From assembly GCA_009838465.1 (NCBI GenBank), contig VXRN01000051.1:1433-57137 (forward strand): a DNA stretch of 55,705 bases, given 5' to 3'. Each line of letters starts with the position of its first letter. Within the stretch, counting starts at the first letter, position 1. Below, piece by piece: positions 1-9,504 of the stretch. Both the position numbers and the translations under genes were made by a program. The notes beneath the pieces were generated by a model. That model saw only the letters and a list, made by a program, of their open reading frames with translations. It was not told the origin of the DNA and searched no databases. The stretch comes from Dehalococcoidia bacterium. Lineage in GTDB: Bacteria; Chloroflexota; Dehalococcoidia; Lucifugimonadales; UBA1123.

Positions 1-570
1 GTCGAAGGGACCACGCCGGCGGGTATGTCGAACTTCGAGGTTGAAGACGTTAGCGTCAGACACCCTGCCATAGCCGTCTCGTGGGACGAAGACCCTCATG
101 CTACCCGCTATGAAATCAAGTGGCGCAAGCAGGGCGAAGAATTCAAGGCTGGAGCCGTCCGGCAGGCGCCGCGTGGTACAACCAGCGTAGAGATTAAATT
201 GCCCAAGTATTCACATAAAGGCTGGATCGTCCAGGCCAGGGCCTGCAACGTCAACCTGTGCGGCCCGACCGTCTCCCAAAATGACGTACAGGTCGAAGGG
301 ATCACGCCGGGGTTTATGGACAACTTCGAGGTTGAAGACGTTAGCGCCAGATCCCCTGCCATTGCCGTCTCGTGGGACGAAGACCCTCATGCTACCCGCT
401 ATGAAATCAAGTGGCGCGAGCGGGGCGAAGAATTCAAGCCTGGAAACATCCTGGAGACGCCGCACGGCAAAACCAGCGTCAAGATTGAATTGCCCAATTC
501 ATATAAAGGCTGGGTCGTACGCGCCAGGGCCTGTAGCGCCAATCTGTGCGGCCCGGCGGTCTCCCAGGCA
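1..570 (+). repeat. Two direct 291-bp units inside the FN3-like gene
   Basis: Unit 1 (about 1-291) and unit 2 (about 292-570) are near-identical over long stretches; the GTCGAAGGGA start recurs at offset 291, and so does the block beginning AACTTCGAGG (31 and 322). The offset falls to 288 near the end because unit 2 has lost one codon. The preserved nucleotide identity, including synonymous sites, indicates a recent in-frame duplication of one FN3-like domain. Confidence 0.85.
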
Positions 571-1434
571 GTGGCTGTGACAATCTTCGTAGAAGTGCCC
601 CAGTTCGACGAGATACCAAATCTGAGCGTGGACGTGAAACGAGCGTCGCTGCAAGCAACCGCGCAGTGGGACTATGTGCGCAACGCGACGTACTACAATG
701 TTTGGCACTCAAACACTACCGACGGCGGCATGGAGCATAGCGTAGTCAGAGCCGCAACATATAGCTTCTATGTGCCCGGTTACGGTACATGGGATTTCGT
801 AGCGCAAGCCTGCAACGATGACAGATGCTTCGCCATGACCCATAAACTGCTGAAGGTTGATCCGCCCGAAGTGGCGTCGCCGACGAACTTGGAAATTGCG
901 CACTACAGGAACCGGATTGTGGCAGTTCAATGGGACAGCTCCCATAGCGCCGGCAGGACGCTGAGCCCCGAAAAATGGCAGGTGTGCTGGGACGGGTCAT
1001 GCGTTGACCAGACCGACGGCGGCGGAAGTGTAAAACGTTACAGACTTTATCCAAACGCGACGATTTCTTCCGGTGGGGTCGTGACTGTGCAGGGCGTAGC
1101 GACCTACGAAAGCGCCCAGAAGCTAAGCGAGCAGGCATCCTGGACGGCCCCGACCGTGGCGCCGCCGGCGAACTTGAGAATTACGCAGGCTAGCGGCGGC
1201 TCTGGGGTAGTCCAGTGGGACAGTATCTATGAGGAGAGCAGCGGGGCGTTGAAGCCTGAGGGATGGCAGCTATGCCTGGACGGCGAGTCCTGTATTGACA
1301 GAAGCGCCCGCCAACTGTCCGGGTCTTACGACAACGCGGCTCCCGGCGCGACCATAACCGTGCGGAGTGTAGCAACTTCCGGCAGCCTCCGAATAGTGAG
1401 TGATCCGATCTCAGTAATCGTGCCCGGAAATTAG
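1..1434 (+). CDS. FN3-like tandem-repeat surface protein (5' end outside window)
   Basis: The frame is open from the first base, and the residues before the first ATG (at 25) match the repeat sequence, so the gene starts upstream of the window. The visible ~477 residues form about five fibronectin-III-like units of 90-97 aa. Each has a V-x-W-D strand, a Y-E-I-K-W or similar strand, and a paired-cysteine signature (CNVNLCG, CSANLCG, CNDDRC) that suggests disulfides and an extracellular location. The first two units are close duplicates; the later ones are divergent. The protein ends in a short SVIVPGN tail with no membrane anchor in view. FN3 arrays usually mediate adhesion or carry other surface domains; the specific role here is unknown. 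A strong hairpin follows the stop codon. Confidence 0.7.
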   Translation, partial: VEGTTPAGMSNFEVEDVSVRHPAIAVSWDEDPHATRYEIKWRKQGEEFKAGAVRQAPRGTTSVEIKLPKYSHKGWIVQARACNVNLCGPTVSQNDVQVEGITPGFMDNFEVEDVSARSPAIAVSWDEDPHATRYEIKWRERGEEFKPGNILETPHGKTSVKIELPNSYKGWVVRARACSANLCGPAVSQAVAVTIFVEVPQFDEIPNLSVDVKRASLQATAQWDYVRNATYYNVWHSNTTDGGMEHSVVRAATYSFYVPGYGTWDFVAQACNDDRCFAMTHKLLKVDPPEVASPTNLEIAHYRNRIVAVQWDSSHSAGRTLSPEKWQVCWDGSCVDQTDGGGSVKRYRLYPNATISSGGVVTVQGVATYESAQKLSEQASWTAPTVAPPANLRITQASGGSGVVQWDSIYEESSGALKPEGWQLCLDGESCIDRSARQLSGSYDNAAPGATITVRSVATSGSLRIVSDPISVIVPGN

Positions 1435-1466
1435 ACCTGACCCGATAGCCGTCCACCCAAAGCCCA

Positions 1467-1498
1467 GCGCCCCCGTCCTACCGCAGCGACGGGGGCGC
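1467..1498 (+). terminator. GC-rich hairpin after the FN3-like gene
   Basis: A perfect 11-bp stem (GCGCCCCCGTC with GACGGGGGCGC) and a 10-nt loop lie 33 nt after the stop codon. Only a weak pyrimidine-rich tail follows, so this is terminator-like without a classical U-tract. The rest of the gap to 1645 shows nothing else that I can name. Confidence 0.55.
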
Positions 1499-1645
1499 AG
1501 CATCTTCTCCCGCGCGCCGCGCAGGGCCAGCGCCAAAAGACCCAGTCATCGTCTCCAACAGGATTGACTTCACCAGCCAATTCCCCGATACTAGGCTCCA
1601 CTACGGTTACCGACAGAGACTTCGCAAACCCTGAGGCCACCCGCC

Positions 1646-2473
1646 ATGTACGTCCAGACATCAGCGACGCCCGACTACACGATGGGCTATGGTGAAGAGA
1701 TGCTGGAGACTCAGTTGCGGGCTACGGCGGAAAACAGCGCCAAGTTTTTGCTCCCCTATCTCAGACCAGGCCTTCGCGTGCTGGACTTTGGCTGTGGGCC
1801 GGGCACTATATCAGTGGGCCTGGCAAGAGCCGCAGCTCCCGGCGAGATGCACGGTGTGGACATGGAGGAGTCCCTGATCGAAATGGCCAGGTCCGTGGCC
1901 GCGTCGCAGCGCCAGGATAACGCCATATTTCACGTTGGCGACGTAACCGATCTTGAGTTTGAGGACAGCTTCTTCGACGTCGCTCACTGCCGCAGCGTAC
2001 TGATGCACGTCCCGGACACCGTCGCTGTGCTGTCCGAGATCAAGCGCGTCCTGAAGCCCGGCGGCATCATAGCCTGTCGTGAAATGATCTGCGATTCAGC
2101 GTTCACCTATCCTGACTTCGGCATCATGAAAAGATCGTGGGATATGTTCACAGACCTGGTGGCGGCGGATGATGGACATCCGCAGATGGGCAAGGATTTG
2201 AAGGGCCATATCCTGGAGGCAGGGTTTGCCAATATCCGAATGAGCGCTTCATTCAGCGTTTACAACTCTCCCGTGCAAATCGCTCACATCCACCGCCTGA
2301 TCAGCCAGTGGCTCTTGTCGCCCGAAGTCGCGGAGGCGGCTATAAAATACGGCGCGTCGTCGGAACGCCTGGTGAACGATTTGCAAGTCGCCTATGACAG
2401 GTGGAAGGAGCATCCCGGAGCCCTCTTTACCTTTGCTTATGGAGAAGCCATAGCCAACAAGCCGTTGTCCTGA
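1646..2473 (+). CDS. SAM-dependent class I methyltransferase
   Basis: This 275-aa protein has the Rossmann methyltransferase motif I (VLDFGCGPGT, around residue 48), an acidic motif II (MHGVDME), a GDVTDLEF motif III-type loop, and the post-motif VLKPGG turn typical of the Methyltransf_11/UbiE class. It should transfer a methyl group from SAM to a small molecule in the cytoplasm. The substrate cannot be read from sequence; the C-terminal ~100 residues are family-specific and helical. It is followed 11 nt downstream by a MarR regulator and then an amidohydrolase, apparently one transcription unit. No convincing Shine-Dalgarno sequence precedes the ATG. Confidence 0.8.
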   Translation: MYVQTSATPDYTMGYGEEMLETQLRATAENSAKFLLPYLRPGLRVLDFGCGPGTISVGLARAAAPGEMHGVDMEESLIEMARSVAASQRQDNAIFHVGDVTDLEFEDSFFDVAHCRSVLMHVPDTVAVLSEIKRVLKPGGIIACREMICDSAFTYPDFGIMKRSWDMFTDLVAADDGHPQMGKDLKGHILEAGFANIRMSASFSVYNSPVQIAHIHRLISQWLLSPEVAEAAIKYGASSERLVNDLQVAYDRWKEHPGALFTFAYGEAIANKPLS

Positions 2474-2484
2474 GCGTTGGAAAG

Positions 2485-2967
2485 ATGACATACTCGAGAT
2501 CACAAGACAGTCCCGACCGCCGGGCCGAATTCCCTCAGACGGACCTGAGAGGGTCCATTGATGGTCTGCTGAACGCGTTCTACCAGGGAACGTCGAAAGA
2601 GGCGGCGCGCTACGACCTCACAACCCATGAGTTCAACCTCCTCAGCGCTTGTCTGAAACGGAAAGAGGAGTGCACGGCTACCGAGTTGGCGCGGGTGCTG
2701 CCTGTGGACGCTTCCCGCATAAGCCGCATAGTAACCATTCTGGTTGACAGGGGCCTGCTGAAGAGACGCAGGCTGCCCAGCGACCGGCGCGTGGTGATGC
2801 TCAGCCTGTCCGAAGAGGGAGTCGAGCTAACTACTCGGATCCTCCGGAGGATAAATCGGAATAGCGCCAGGCTTATGGAGGGGATTGACGAGGATGAGAT
2901 TCACATTTTCACATCCGTCGTCTCCAGGATAGTCACCAACCACGATGCTATCCAGAATTCCGAATGA
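2485..2967 (+). CDS. MarR-family transcriptional regulator
   Basis: The protein is 160 aa from the ATG at 2485, chosen over an upstream in-frame start that would overlap the methyltransferase gene. It carries a MarR winged helix-turn-helix: LTTHEFNLLSACL, then TATELARVLPVDASRISRIV as the recognition helix, and the wing RRRLPSDRRVVMLSLSEEG. MarR proteins bind as dimers and usually repress adjacent genes until a small phenolic or other ligand binds. The last four bases form ATGA with the start of the amidohydrolase, so the two are probably translationally coupled. Its likely target is this small operon, though no operator could be assigned. Confidence 0.85.
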   Translation: MTYSRSQDSPDRRAEFPQTDLRGSIDGLLNAFYQGTSKEAARYDLTTHEFNLLSACLKRKEECTATELARVLPVDASRISRIVTILVDRGLLKRRRLPSDRRVVMLSLSEEGVELTTRILRRINRNSARLMEGIDEDEIHIFTSVVSRIVTNHDAIQNSE

Positions 2968-4394
2968 ACAGAAGCACATGCGACATTCTCATTCGGAACG
3001 GCCAGGTCATCACGATGGCTTCGGAGCGCAGAATATATCGTCAGGGCGCGGTGGCGATCACGGGTTCGCGCATCGTAGAGGTCGGCGCCGACGCCGACCT
3101 GCAACATCGCTATAACGCGAGGAAGACGTTGGATGCCGAGGGCGGTATTGTACATCCCGGCTTCATTGACGCTCACAACCATATCGTGCATACCTCCTGC
3201 CGGGGAGTCTTCGACGATGTGCGAGACACGGACTCGCCAGTCAATTTCGCGGACTGGAAAGCAGGTGTCACCGCCGAAGACGAAGCTGCGGCCGCCGTCA
3301 TGGCCGGCCTGGAGATGCTTCGAGGCGGCTTTACGATGTTCATCGAGCCCGGCTCGCTTTTCCACACCGAGGCGGCGGCGGAAGCGGTCGAGCGTGTGGG
3401 ATTGAGATCGCTTTTCGCACCGCTCTATCTATGGGACAGGCAGGAGACGTTCGATGCGATTCCCTCGCTGGTAAGTCCGAGCCTGACGGCCCGCGCACCC
3501 GTTGATCTAGACCGATCTCTGGGACAATTGGACGTAGAGCTTCACCGCAATAAGGACTCCGAGGCACTGGTCCGCGGGTACGTCTTCCTGTATGGCCTGG
3601 GAACCGCGTCACCTGAGCTATTGCAGGCTGCGCACTCATGCGCCCGGGACAACAGTGTGCCCCTGTTTCTGCACGCCGGTTACGTACCCGGGGAGACGGA
3701 GATATATCGCGCTCTGAACGGCACAAGTCAACTCGTGCATCTGCAAGAGCTGGGTGTCCTTGACGAGCATACCGTCATCGTACATGCGAACGTGCTGGAC
3801 GAGGCGGAGGAAGACGCCGTCCAGGAATCGGGCTGCCAGATCGTATGGTGTCCGGCTGCATTCTTCTCGCTGGGCCTTGGACGAATCGCGGACTTCAAGA
3901 TGGCGGAGCGATACCGCCGGGGAGTCAACGTATCACTTGGCACCGACGCCGCCAGGGACAGCACTCCCGGAGACACCATGCTCGCCGCGCACTACCAGTC
4001 ACAGACCTATGAGGACCCCTTATCCCCAGGAACGTTGCTGGAGATGCAGACCATCAAAGCGGCGGCGGCCGCCGGGATGGATGCGGAGGTCGGAAGCCTG
4101 GAGTCCGGCAAGCGAGCGGACATCGTGGTGAGGTCCGCACGAGCCGCCGAGGCCTATCCATCCAATAACCCGCTTCACCTGCTGGCACTGACGATGGGGA
4201 CCGGAAGCGTGGATACGGTCCTGGTGAACGGCGAGGTCGTCTTCAGCGAAGGGCACTCGACGCGAGTGGACGAGGCGGAGGCCTATCGAGCAGTATCCGA
4301 TTCGGTCGTCGCGCGGGCGGCCCGGCTCGGTATCGGCCTGGAGCCGGAGTGGCCGGTCGTAACCGCCCCTGCCGCGCCTGCCTGTTCGGACTGA
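2964..4394 (+). CDS. Amidohydrolase, AtzA/TrzN/SsnA-like
   Basis: This 476-aa metal-dependent amidohydrolase is the usual length for the chlorohydrolase/cytosine-deaminase-like group. Visible motifs are the beta1 metal site HPGFIDAHNH (near residue 60), a FLHAGY histidine, VIVHANVLDE, and the LGTDAARDSTPGDTM loop carrying the catalytic aspartate. The N-terminal CDILIRNGQVIT and C-terminal GKRADIVV...VLVNGEVVF segments form the flanking beta-sandwich. It should hydrolytically deaminate or dechlorinate a heterocycle; the substrate is unknown. The start overlaps the MarR stop, suggesting a regulated catabolic function. Confidence 0.8.
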   Translation: MNRSTCDILIRNGQVITMASERRIYRQGAVAITGSRIVEVGADADLQHRYNARKTLDAEGGIVHPGFIDAHNHIVHTSCRGVFDDVRDTDSPVNFADWKAGVTAEDEAAAAVMAGLEMLRGGFTMFIEPGSLFHTEAAAEAVERVGLRSLFAPLYLWDRQETFDAIPSLVSPSLTARAPVDLDRSLGQLDVELHRNKDSEALVRGYVFLYGLGTASPELLQAAHSCARDNSVPLFLHAGYVPGETEIYRALNGTSQLVHLQELGVLDEHTVIVHANVLDEAEEDAVQESGCQIVWCPAAFFSLGLGRIADFKMAERYRRGVNVSLGTDAARDSTPGDTMLAAHYQSQTYEDPLSPGTLLEMQTIKAAAAAGMDAEVGSLESGKRADIVVRSARAAEAYPSNNPLHLLALTMGTGSVDTVLVNGEVVFSEGHSTRVDEAEAYRAVSDSVVARAARLGIGLEPEWPVVTAPAAPACSD

Positions 4395-4523
4395 GGGTCT
4401 GCAAAGCCGTCTGCTGCACGCCATGAGAGAGAAATTTAAGGAAAGATTCTCCAAGCATAGGCGCTTATGCCACTCCCTGAGGATAGCCAGCGAACATACG
4501 CTCCGAAAATCGCCCAAAAACGG

Positions 4524-4553
4524 CTGACATCCCGCCCCCGTCGGTGTTAGAAT
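4524..4553 (+). promoter_or_regulatory. Predicted sigma-70 promoter for uvrA
   Basis: CTGACA (4524-4529), an 18-nt spacer and TAGAAT (4548-4553) lie about 70 nt upstream of the uvrA start. The -10 sits in the context GTGTTAGAAT, close to GTGTTAGACT in the promoter predicted before the MFS gene. No SOS-type operator was identified. Confidence 0.55.
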
Positions 4554-4625
4554 CTTATCGGCGGCGCATCTCTGGCGCCATGTTCTTTTCTCTCTAAATC
4601 CGCCGACGGAGGACCTTTCTTCATC

Positions 4626-7535
4626 ATGCCTCTTGAGAATATCGTCGTTCGGGGCGCGCGCGAACACAACCTCAAGAACGTCAACGTAACCATCCCTCGC
4701 AACAAGCTGGTCGTCATCACCGGCGTGTCGGGTTCGGGAAAGAGTTCGCTCGCCTTCGACACCATCTACGCCGAGGGGCAGCGTCGCTACGTCGAGTCCC
4801 TGTCCGCCTACGCCAGGCAGTTCCTGGGGCGCATGGACAAACCCGACGTAGAGTATATAGAGGGCCTTTCCCCCGCCATCTCCATTGACCAGAAAGGCGT
4901 CTCACGCAACCCGCGCTCCACCGTCGGCACCGTAACGGAGATATACGACCACCTGCGCCTGCTGTTTGCCCGTGTCGGACGACCGCACTGCTACAAGTGC
5001 GGACGCCCAGTCGAACGGCAGACGGTGCAGCAGATAGTTGACTCGGTTCTCGCGCTGCCCGAAAGTACGCGGCTCCAGATACTCGCTCCCATGGTGCGCA
5101 GGCGCAAGGGTGAGCACAAGGACGTGTTCGAGCAGGCGCGCAAGGCCGGATTCGTGCGCGTCCGGGTAAACGGCGAGGTGCATGACCTGAGCGAAGAGTT
5201 CGACCTGGACAAGCAGAAGTGGCACACCATCGAGATAGTGGTTGACCGGCTGGTGAGCGGCGAGAGCGCGGACATCTCGCGGGTGACCGACTCGGTGGAG
5301 ACCGCGCTCAGAATGGCGGACGGCATAGTTCTGGTTGACGTGCCGGGCGAAGAGGAGATGCTGTTCTCCGAACACTTCGCCTGCGTCCACTGCAACATAA
5401 GCCTGGGCGAGTTGGAACCGCGCACCTTCAGCTTCAACAACCCCCACGGGGCCTGTTCCACCTGCACCGGACTCGGCTACAAGCTGGAGGTGGACCCCGA
5501 CCTGGTTATACCCGACAAGAGCCTCAGCATCGCAGAGGGCGCGATACAGGCGTGGGCGCGCACCGGCTCGGTCGCCCCCTGGAACATGAGCCAGCTCGAA
5601 TCGCTGGGCAAGGCATACGACTTCTCGACCACCGATCCGATAAGCAAGTTGACAAAGCGCCAGATGAATGTCGTCCTGAGAGGCACGAAGGGCAAACGAA
5701 TACCCATAACACACCGCACGCAGAGGGGCAGGACATACCAGTGGAACACCCGGTTCGAGGGCGTGCTAAACAACCTCGAACGCCGCTACCGCGATACCGA
5801 GTCCGACTATGTTCGCACCGAGATCGAGCGTTATATGTCGGCCAACGCCTGCGCCACGTGCGGGGGCAAGAAGCTCAGGCCTGAGGCATTGGCGGTCACC
5901 ATCGGCGCGACCAACATCACGGACATGACCGATAAGTCCATCTCCGCCGCGCTCGAATGGATAAAGGTTATCTCCGGTGAAGCGCCGTCCAGCAACGGTG
6001 TCAAACCCGTTGATTTGCTTACCAACAGGGAAAAGTCCATCGCGGACCAGATACTCAAGGAGATAGAGGCGCGTCTGAACTTCCTTCTGAACATAGGACT
6101 GGACTACCTGACGCTCTCGCGCACCGCTTCCACACTCAGCGGAGGCGAGGCCCAGCGCATACGCCTGGCGACGCAGATAGGATCGGGGCTGATGGGCGTC
6201 CTCTATGTGTGCGACGAGCCGTCCATAGGGCTGCACCCGGCGGATGACTACCGCCTCATCCAGACACTCAAGAACCTGCGCGACCTGGGCAACACTGTGC
6301 TTATCGTGGAGCACGACGAGGCGATAATGAGGTCCGCGGACCACATAGTTGACCTCGGGCCCGGCGCGGGCGAGCATGGCGGCCACATTGTAGCCTCCGG
6401 CCCTGTCGAGGACATAATCAGCGCTCCCGACTCGTTGACGGGCCAGTATCTTAGCGGGGTCAAGCAGATACCCATTCCCGAAGAACGCAGGGAGGGTATT
6501 GGCAAGTCCATCACCGTCATGGGCGCGCGCCAGAACAACCTGCGGGACATAGACGTGGAGATCCCCCTCGGACAGCTTGTGTGCATAACAGGCGTGTCGG
6601 GCTCGGGCAAGAGCACGCTGATATACGAAATCCTGTTTAAGAAGCTCGCGCAGGCCTTCTACCGCTCCCGCGAGAGGCCAGGTGACTGCGACCTGATAGC
6701 CGGTATCGAGAACATAGACAAGGTGGTGAACATAGACCAATCTCCGATTGGCCGCACTCCGCGTTCCAATCCGGCCACCTACACCGGCACGTTCACCCCA
6801 ATCCGCGAGCTTTTTGCCACCGTGCCGGAGGCACGCACGCGCGGTTACAAGCCGGGCCGCTTCTCGTTCAACGTCAAGGGAGGCAGATGTGAGGCATGTT
6901 CCGGCGACGGTCACATCAACATCGAGATGCAGTTCCTGCCCGACGTGACTGTCCCCTGCGAGGTGTGCGACGGCGCGCGCTACAATCGCGAGGCACTGGA
7001 GATAGAGTGGAAGGGCGCGAGTATAGCCCAGGTGCTGAACATGACGGTCACCGAGGCCCTGGAGCACTTCGAGAATATCCCGCGCGTGAAGCGCAAGCTC
7101 CAGACGATGTACGACGTCGGACTTGGCTACATCAGGCTCGGCCAGCCCGCCACCCAGCTAAGCGGCGGCGAGGCGCAGCGCGTCAAGCTCTCCACCGAGC
7201 TCTCCAAGAGGGCCACCGGACAGACTCTCTATATTCTGGACGAGCCAACGACCGGGCTGTCGTTCGAGGACTGCTCGCACCTGATGCGCGTGCTCCATCG
7301 CCTGGTGGATGCCGGAAACAGCGTCGTGCTCATCGAACACCACCTCGACCTGATAAAGAGCGCGGACTGGCTGATTGATCTGGGCCCCGGCGCTGGCGAC
7401 AAGGGCGGTCTTGTCATAGCCGAAGGCACTCCCGAAGAACTGGCCCGGATGGAACACTCCCAGACCGGTCAATACCTTCGTGGCGTTCTCCCCAGTCTGG
7501 GAATAAACATGGAGCCGGTTCAGGCGGCGGACTGA
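4626..7535 (+). CDS. uvrA: Excinuclease ABC subunit A
   Basis: UvrA is the damage-sensing ATPase of nucleotide excision repair: a dimer that binds distorted DNA and loads UvrB. At 969 aa it is full length. Both ABC modules are present: Walker [13 protein letters not shown] near residue 35 and [12 protein letters not shown] near 660. The ABC signatures read [12 protein letters not shown] and [12 protein letters not shown], and the Walker B segments read [12 protein letters not shown] and [12 protein letters not shown]. Zinc-module cysteines appear as CVHC/CSTC and CEAC/CEVC. A GGAGGA Shine-Dalgarno (4608-4613) precedes the ATG. It is monocistronic here; uvrB and uvrC are not in the window. Confidence 0.97.
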   Translation: MPLENIVVRGAREHNLKNVNVTIPRNKLVVITGVSGSGKSSLAFDTIYAEGQRRYVESLSAYARQFLGRMDKPDVEYIEGLSPAISIDQKGVSRNPRSTVGTVTEIYDHLRLLFARVGRPHCYKCGRPVERQTVQQIVDSVLALPESTRLQILAPMVRRRKGEHKDVFEQARKAGFVRVRVNGEVHDLSEEFDLDKQKWHTIEIVVDRLVSGESADISRVTDSVETALRMADGIVLVDVPGEEEMLFSEHFACVHCNISLGELEPRTFSFNNPHGACSTCTGLGYKLEVDPDLVIPDKSLSIAEGAIQAWARTGSVAPWNMSQLESLGKAYDFSTTDPISKLTKRQMNVVLRGTKGKRIPITHRTQRGRTYQWNTRFEGVLNNLERRYRDTESDYVRTEIERYMSANACATCGGKKLRPEALAVTIGATNITDMTDKSISAALEWIKVISGEAPSSNGVKPVDLLTNREKSIADQILKEIEARLNFLLNIGLDYLTLSRTASTLSGGEAQRIRLATQIGSGLMGVLYVCDEPSIGLHPADDYRLIQTLKNLRDLGNTVLIVEHDEAIMRSADHIVDLGPGAGEHGGHIVASGPVEDIISAPDSLTGQYLSGVKQIPIPEERREGIGKSITVMGARQNNLRDIDVEIPLGQLVCITGVSGSGKSTLIYEILFKKLAQAFYRSRERPGDCDLIAGIENIDKVVNIDQSPIGRTPRSNPATYTGTFTPIRELFATVPEARTRGYKPGRFSFNVKGGRCEACSGDGHINIEMQFLPDVTVPCEVCDGARYNREALEIEWKGASIAQVLNMTVTEALEHFENIPRVKRKLQTMYDVGLGYIRLGQPATQLSGGEAQRVKLSTELSKRATGQTLYILDEPTTGLSFEDCSHLMRVLHRLVDAGNSVVLIEHHLDLIKSADWLIDLGPGAGDKGGLVIAEGTPEELARMEHSQTGQYLRGVLPSLGINMEPVQAAD

Positions 7536-7651
7536 ACGCAACAGCATATTTCGACAGTTGATTATCAATCTGTTCGATTGGTCCTGGTGATTCGATCTAA
7601 TCCGCCATCCGACCTAGAATGACACCCTTGTTTAGCTGATGGGATAAGACA

Positions 7652-8830
7652 ATGGCGCCATACAAGATCAACGACCGCGCCCTCTCCTGGGTCCCGCCGG
7701 AACAGATCGAGGAGCAGGCGCTGGAGCAGATACGGAACATATCCGGTATGCCGTTCGTGTTTCGACACGTGGCGGTCATGCCCGATTGCCACTTTGGGAT
7801 GGGGGCGACCGTCGGCTCCTGCATTCCGACCAAAGATGCGATCATCCCCGCCGCGGTCGGCGTTGACATCGGGTGCGGCATGATTGCGGTCAAGACATCC
7901 CTGACCAAGTCGGATATGCCCGAAGACCTGTCGGACCTGCGCGTGGCGATAGAGAGTCGCATCCCGTTGAGCGCGGGTCGCTACAACGGCAGAGTGAGAA
8001 AGACCGCCCGCCCAAGAGTAGAGCTGCTGGAGGAAAAGGCAGGCGAGCGTCTCGCGTTCTACGACAAGCTGTCCAAGAACTGGCGCAGGCAGGTCGGATC
8101 GCTCGGATCGGGCAACCACTTCATCGAGATCGTCCTGGACGAGGACGAGGACGTGTGGGCCTTCCTGCATTCCGGCTCGCGCGGTATTGGAAACAGGATA
8201 GCTACCCACCACATCCGCAAAGCAAAGGCGCTGATGGACGAGGCGGGAGTCAAACTAATGGATAAGGACCTGGCATACCTGACGGGCGGCACGGAGGAGT
8301 TCGACGACTACATCCGCGACCTGGATTGGGCGCAGTTCTTCGCTCTGCTGAACAGGGAGGAGATGATGGAGCGGGTGCTGGGCGCGCTGCGCTACCGCAC
8401 CAGCGACTTCGAGGAACTTGAGAACATTCAGTGCCACCACAACTTCACGCAGAAAGAGAGACACTTCGGAGAGGACGACATCTGGGTCACCCGCAAGGGC
8501 GCGATCCAGGCACTCGAAGGACAGATGGGACTGATACCCGGCTCGATGGGAACCAGGAGCTACGTGGTGCGAGGCAGAGGCGACATTGAGTCCTTTCAGA
8601 CCGCGCCGCACGGAGCCGGTCGTCGCTTCTCCCGCAGGCGTGCCCGGGACAGCTTCGACATGGGCGACTTCGACCGCTGGATGGAGGGTATCGAGGTGCG
8701 CCGCTCGGAGGTGTTCCTAGACGAACTGCCCGGCGCATACAAGGACATTGACCTTGTCATGGAGCAATCGAAGGAGCTCGTTGACATAGTTCACACGTTC
8801 AGGCAGATAGTCAACGTGAAGGGGGCGTGA
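7652..8830 (+). CDS. rtcB: RNA-splicing ligase RtcB
   Basis: RtcB joins RNA 2',3'-cyclic phosphate (or 3'-phosphate) ends to 5'-OH ends using GTP and Mn2+. The 392-aa protein is on the short side for the family. Key motifs are GVDIGCGM (metal-binding Cys), GSGNHFIEI, HSGSRGIGNR, CHHNF, GSMGTRSYVVRG, and HGAGR with the guanylylated histidine. No archease or RNA-cyclase partner is adjacent. It stands alone after uvrA and converges with the response regulator gene 20 nt downstream. It may act in RNA repair or tRNA healing, but nothing here fixes the substrate. Confidence 0.93.
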   Translation: MAPYKINDRALSWVPPEQIEEQALEQIRNISGMPFVFRHVAVMPDCHFGMGATVGSCIPTKDAIIPAAVGVDIGCGMIAVKTSLTKSDMPEDLSDLRVAIESRIPLSAGRYNGRVRKTARPRVELLEEKAGERLAFYDKLSKNWRRQVGSLGSGNHFIEIVLDEDEDVWAFLHSGSRGIGNRIATHHIRKAKALMDEAGVKLMDKDLAYLTGGTEEFDDYIRDLDWAQFFALLNREEMMERVLGALRYRTSDFEELENIQCHHNFTQKERHFGEDDIWVTRKGAIQALEGQMGLIPGSMGTRSYVVRGRGDIESFQTAPHGAGRRFSRRRARDSFDMGDFDRWMEGIEVRRSEVFLDELPGAYKDIDLVMEQSKELVDIVHTFRQIVNVKGA

Positions 8831-8850
8831 CAGGCATTTTTGCATACCCC

Positions 8851-9501
8851 TCAAGCCCTGTGGGTCTGGTGGGCCCATATGGCGAGCTCGACGCGATTGC
8901 GAACATCTAGCTTGGTCATAAGACTGGTGAGGTGTGTCTTGACAGTACTCAAGCTCACGTGCAGTTCGTCAGCTATCTCAGCGTTGGTCAGACCCTGGGA
9001 AACAAGCGCCAGCGCTTCTTCTTCCCGCTCGGTCAAGGGTGTAACGGGCTGAGCGAGTTCCCCCCTGTCCGGCCCGCGCGCGAAGGTCGAGAGCAGCCGC
9101 GCGGTAACGCTGGGGCTGATGAGAGCGTCTCCATTCGCCGCCGCATGAATCGCCTGGACCAACAGTTCCGGCCCCGCGTCTTTGAGCACAAACCCGCGCG
9201 CGCCGGCCCTGAGCGCGTTGTACACGTATTCGTCCAGATCGTAGGTTGTGATCATGACGATAGCGAAGGGCGTATCGGCCTGTGGGCCGGCCAGTATGCG
9301 AGTGGCCTCTATGCCGTCCATTTCGGGCATACGTATATCGAACAGGCAAACGTCGGGCCGGAGTTGACGGGCGAGCGCGACCGCCTGTCGCCCGTCGGCA
9401 GCCTCGCCTATCACCTCGATGCCGGGCTGGTGGTCCAGTATCACGCGCAACCCGGCGCGTATGAGAGCTTGGTCGTCGGCAACCAGTACACGGACAGCCA
9501 T
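8851..9501 (-). CDS. NarL/LuxR-type response regulator
   Basis: This 216-aa protein has an N-terminal receiver (VLVADDQALIRAGL; phospho-acceptor Asp in VCLFDIRMPEMDG; conserved Lys in GFVLKDAG). The C-terminal LuxR helix-turn-helix reads LTEREEEALALVSQGLTNAE followed by ELHVSLSTVKTHL. It lies 3 nt downstream of the histidine kinase gene, so the two form one operon and almost certainly a cognate pair. The divergent neighbours are PspC and LiaF-like membrane proteins. By analogy with LiaRS/VraSR, the likely role is a cell-envelope stress response acting on those genes. Confidence 0.93.
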   Translation of the reverse strand: MAVRVLVADDQALIRAGLRVILDHQPGIEVIGEAADGRQAVALARQLRPDVCLFDIRMPEMDGIEATRILAGPQADTPFAIVMITTYDLDEYVYNALRAGARGFVLKDAGPELLVQAIHAAANGDALISPSVTARLLSTFARGPDRGELAQPVTPLTEREEEALALVSQGLTNAEIADELHVSLSTVKTHLTSLMTKLDVRNRVELAIWAHQTHRA

Positions 9502-9504
9502 GTC

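Noticed and set aside
2401..2484. Longer MarR start overlapping the methyltransferase gene
   Set aside because: The extra residues are out-of-frame methyltransferase codons; the ATG at 2485 gives a normal MarR length.
5766..7067. 433-aa open frame antisense to uvrA
   Set aside because: It is the complement of UvrA codons in GC-rich DNA; low-complexity composition and no motif.
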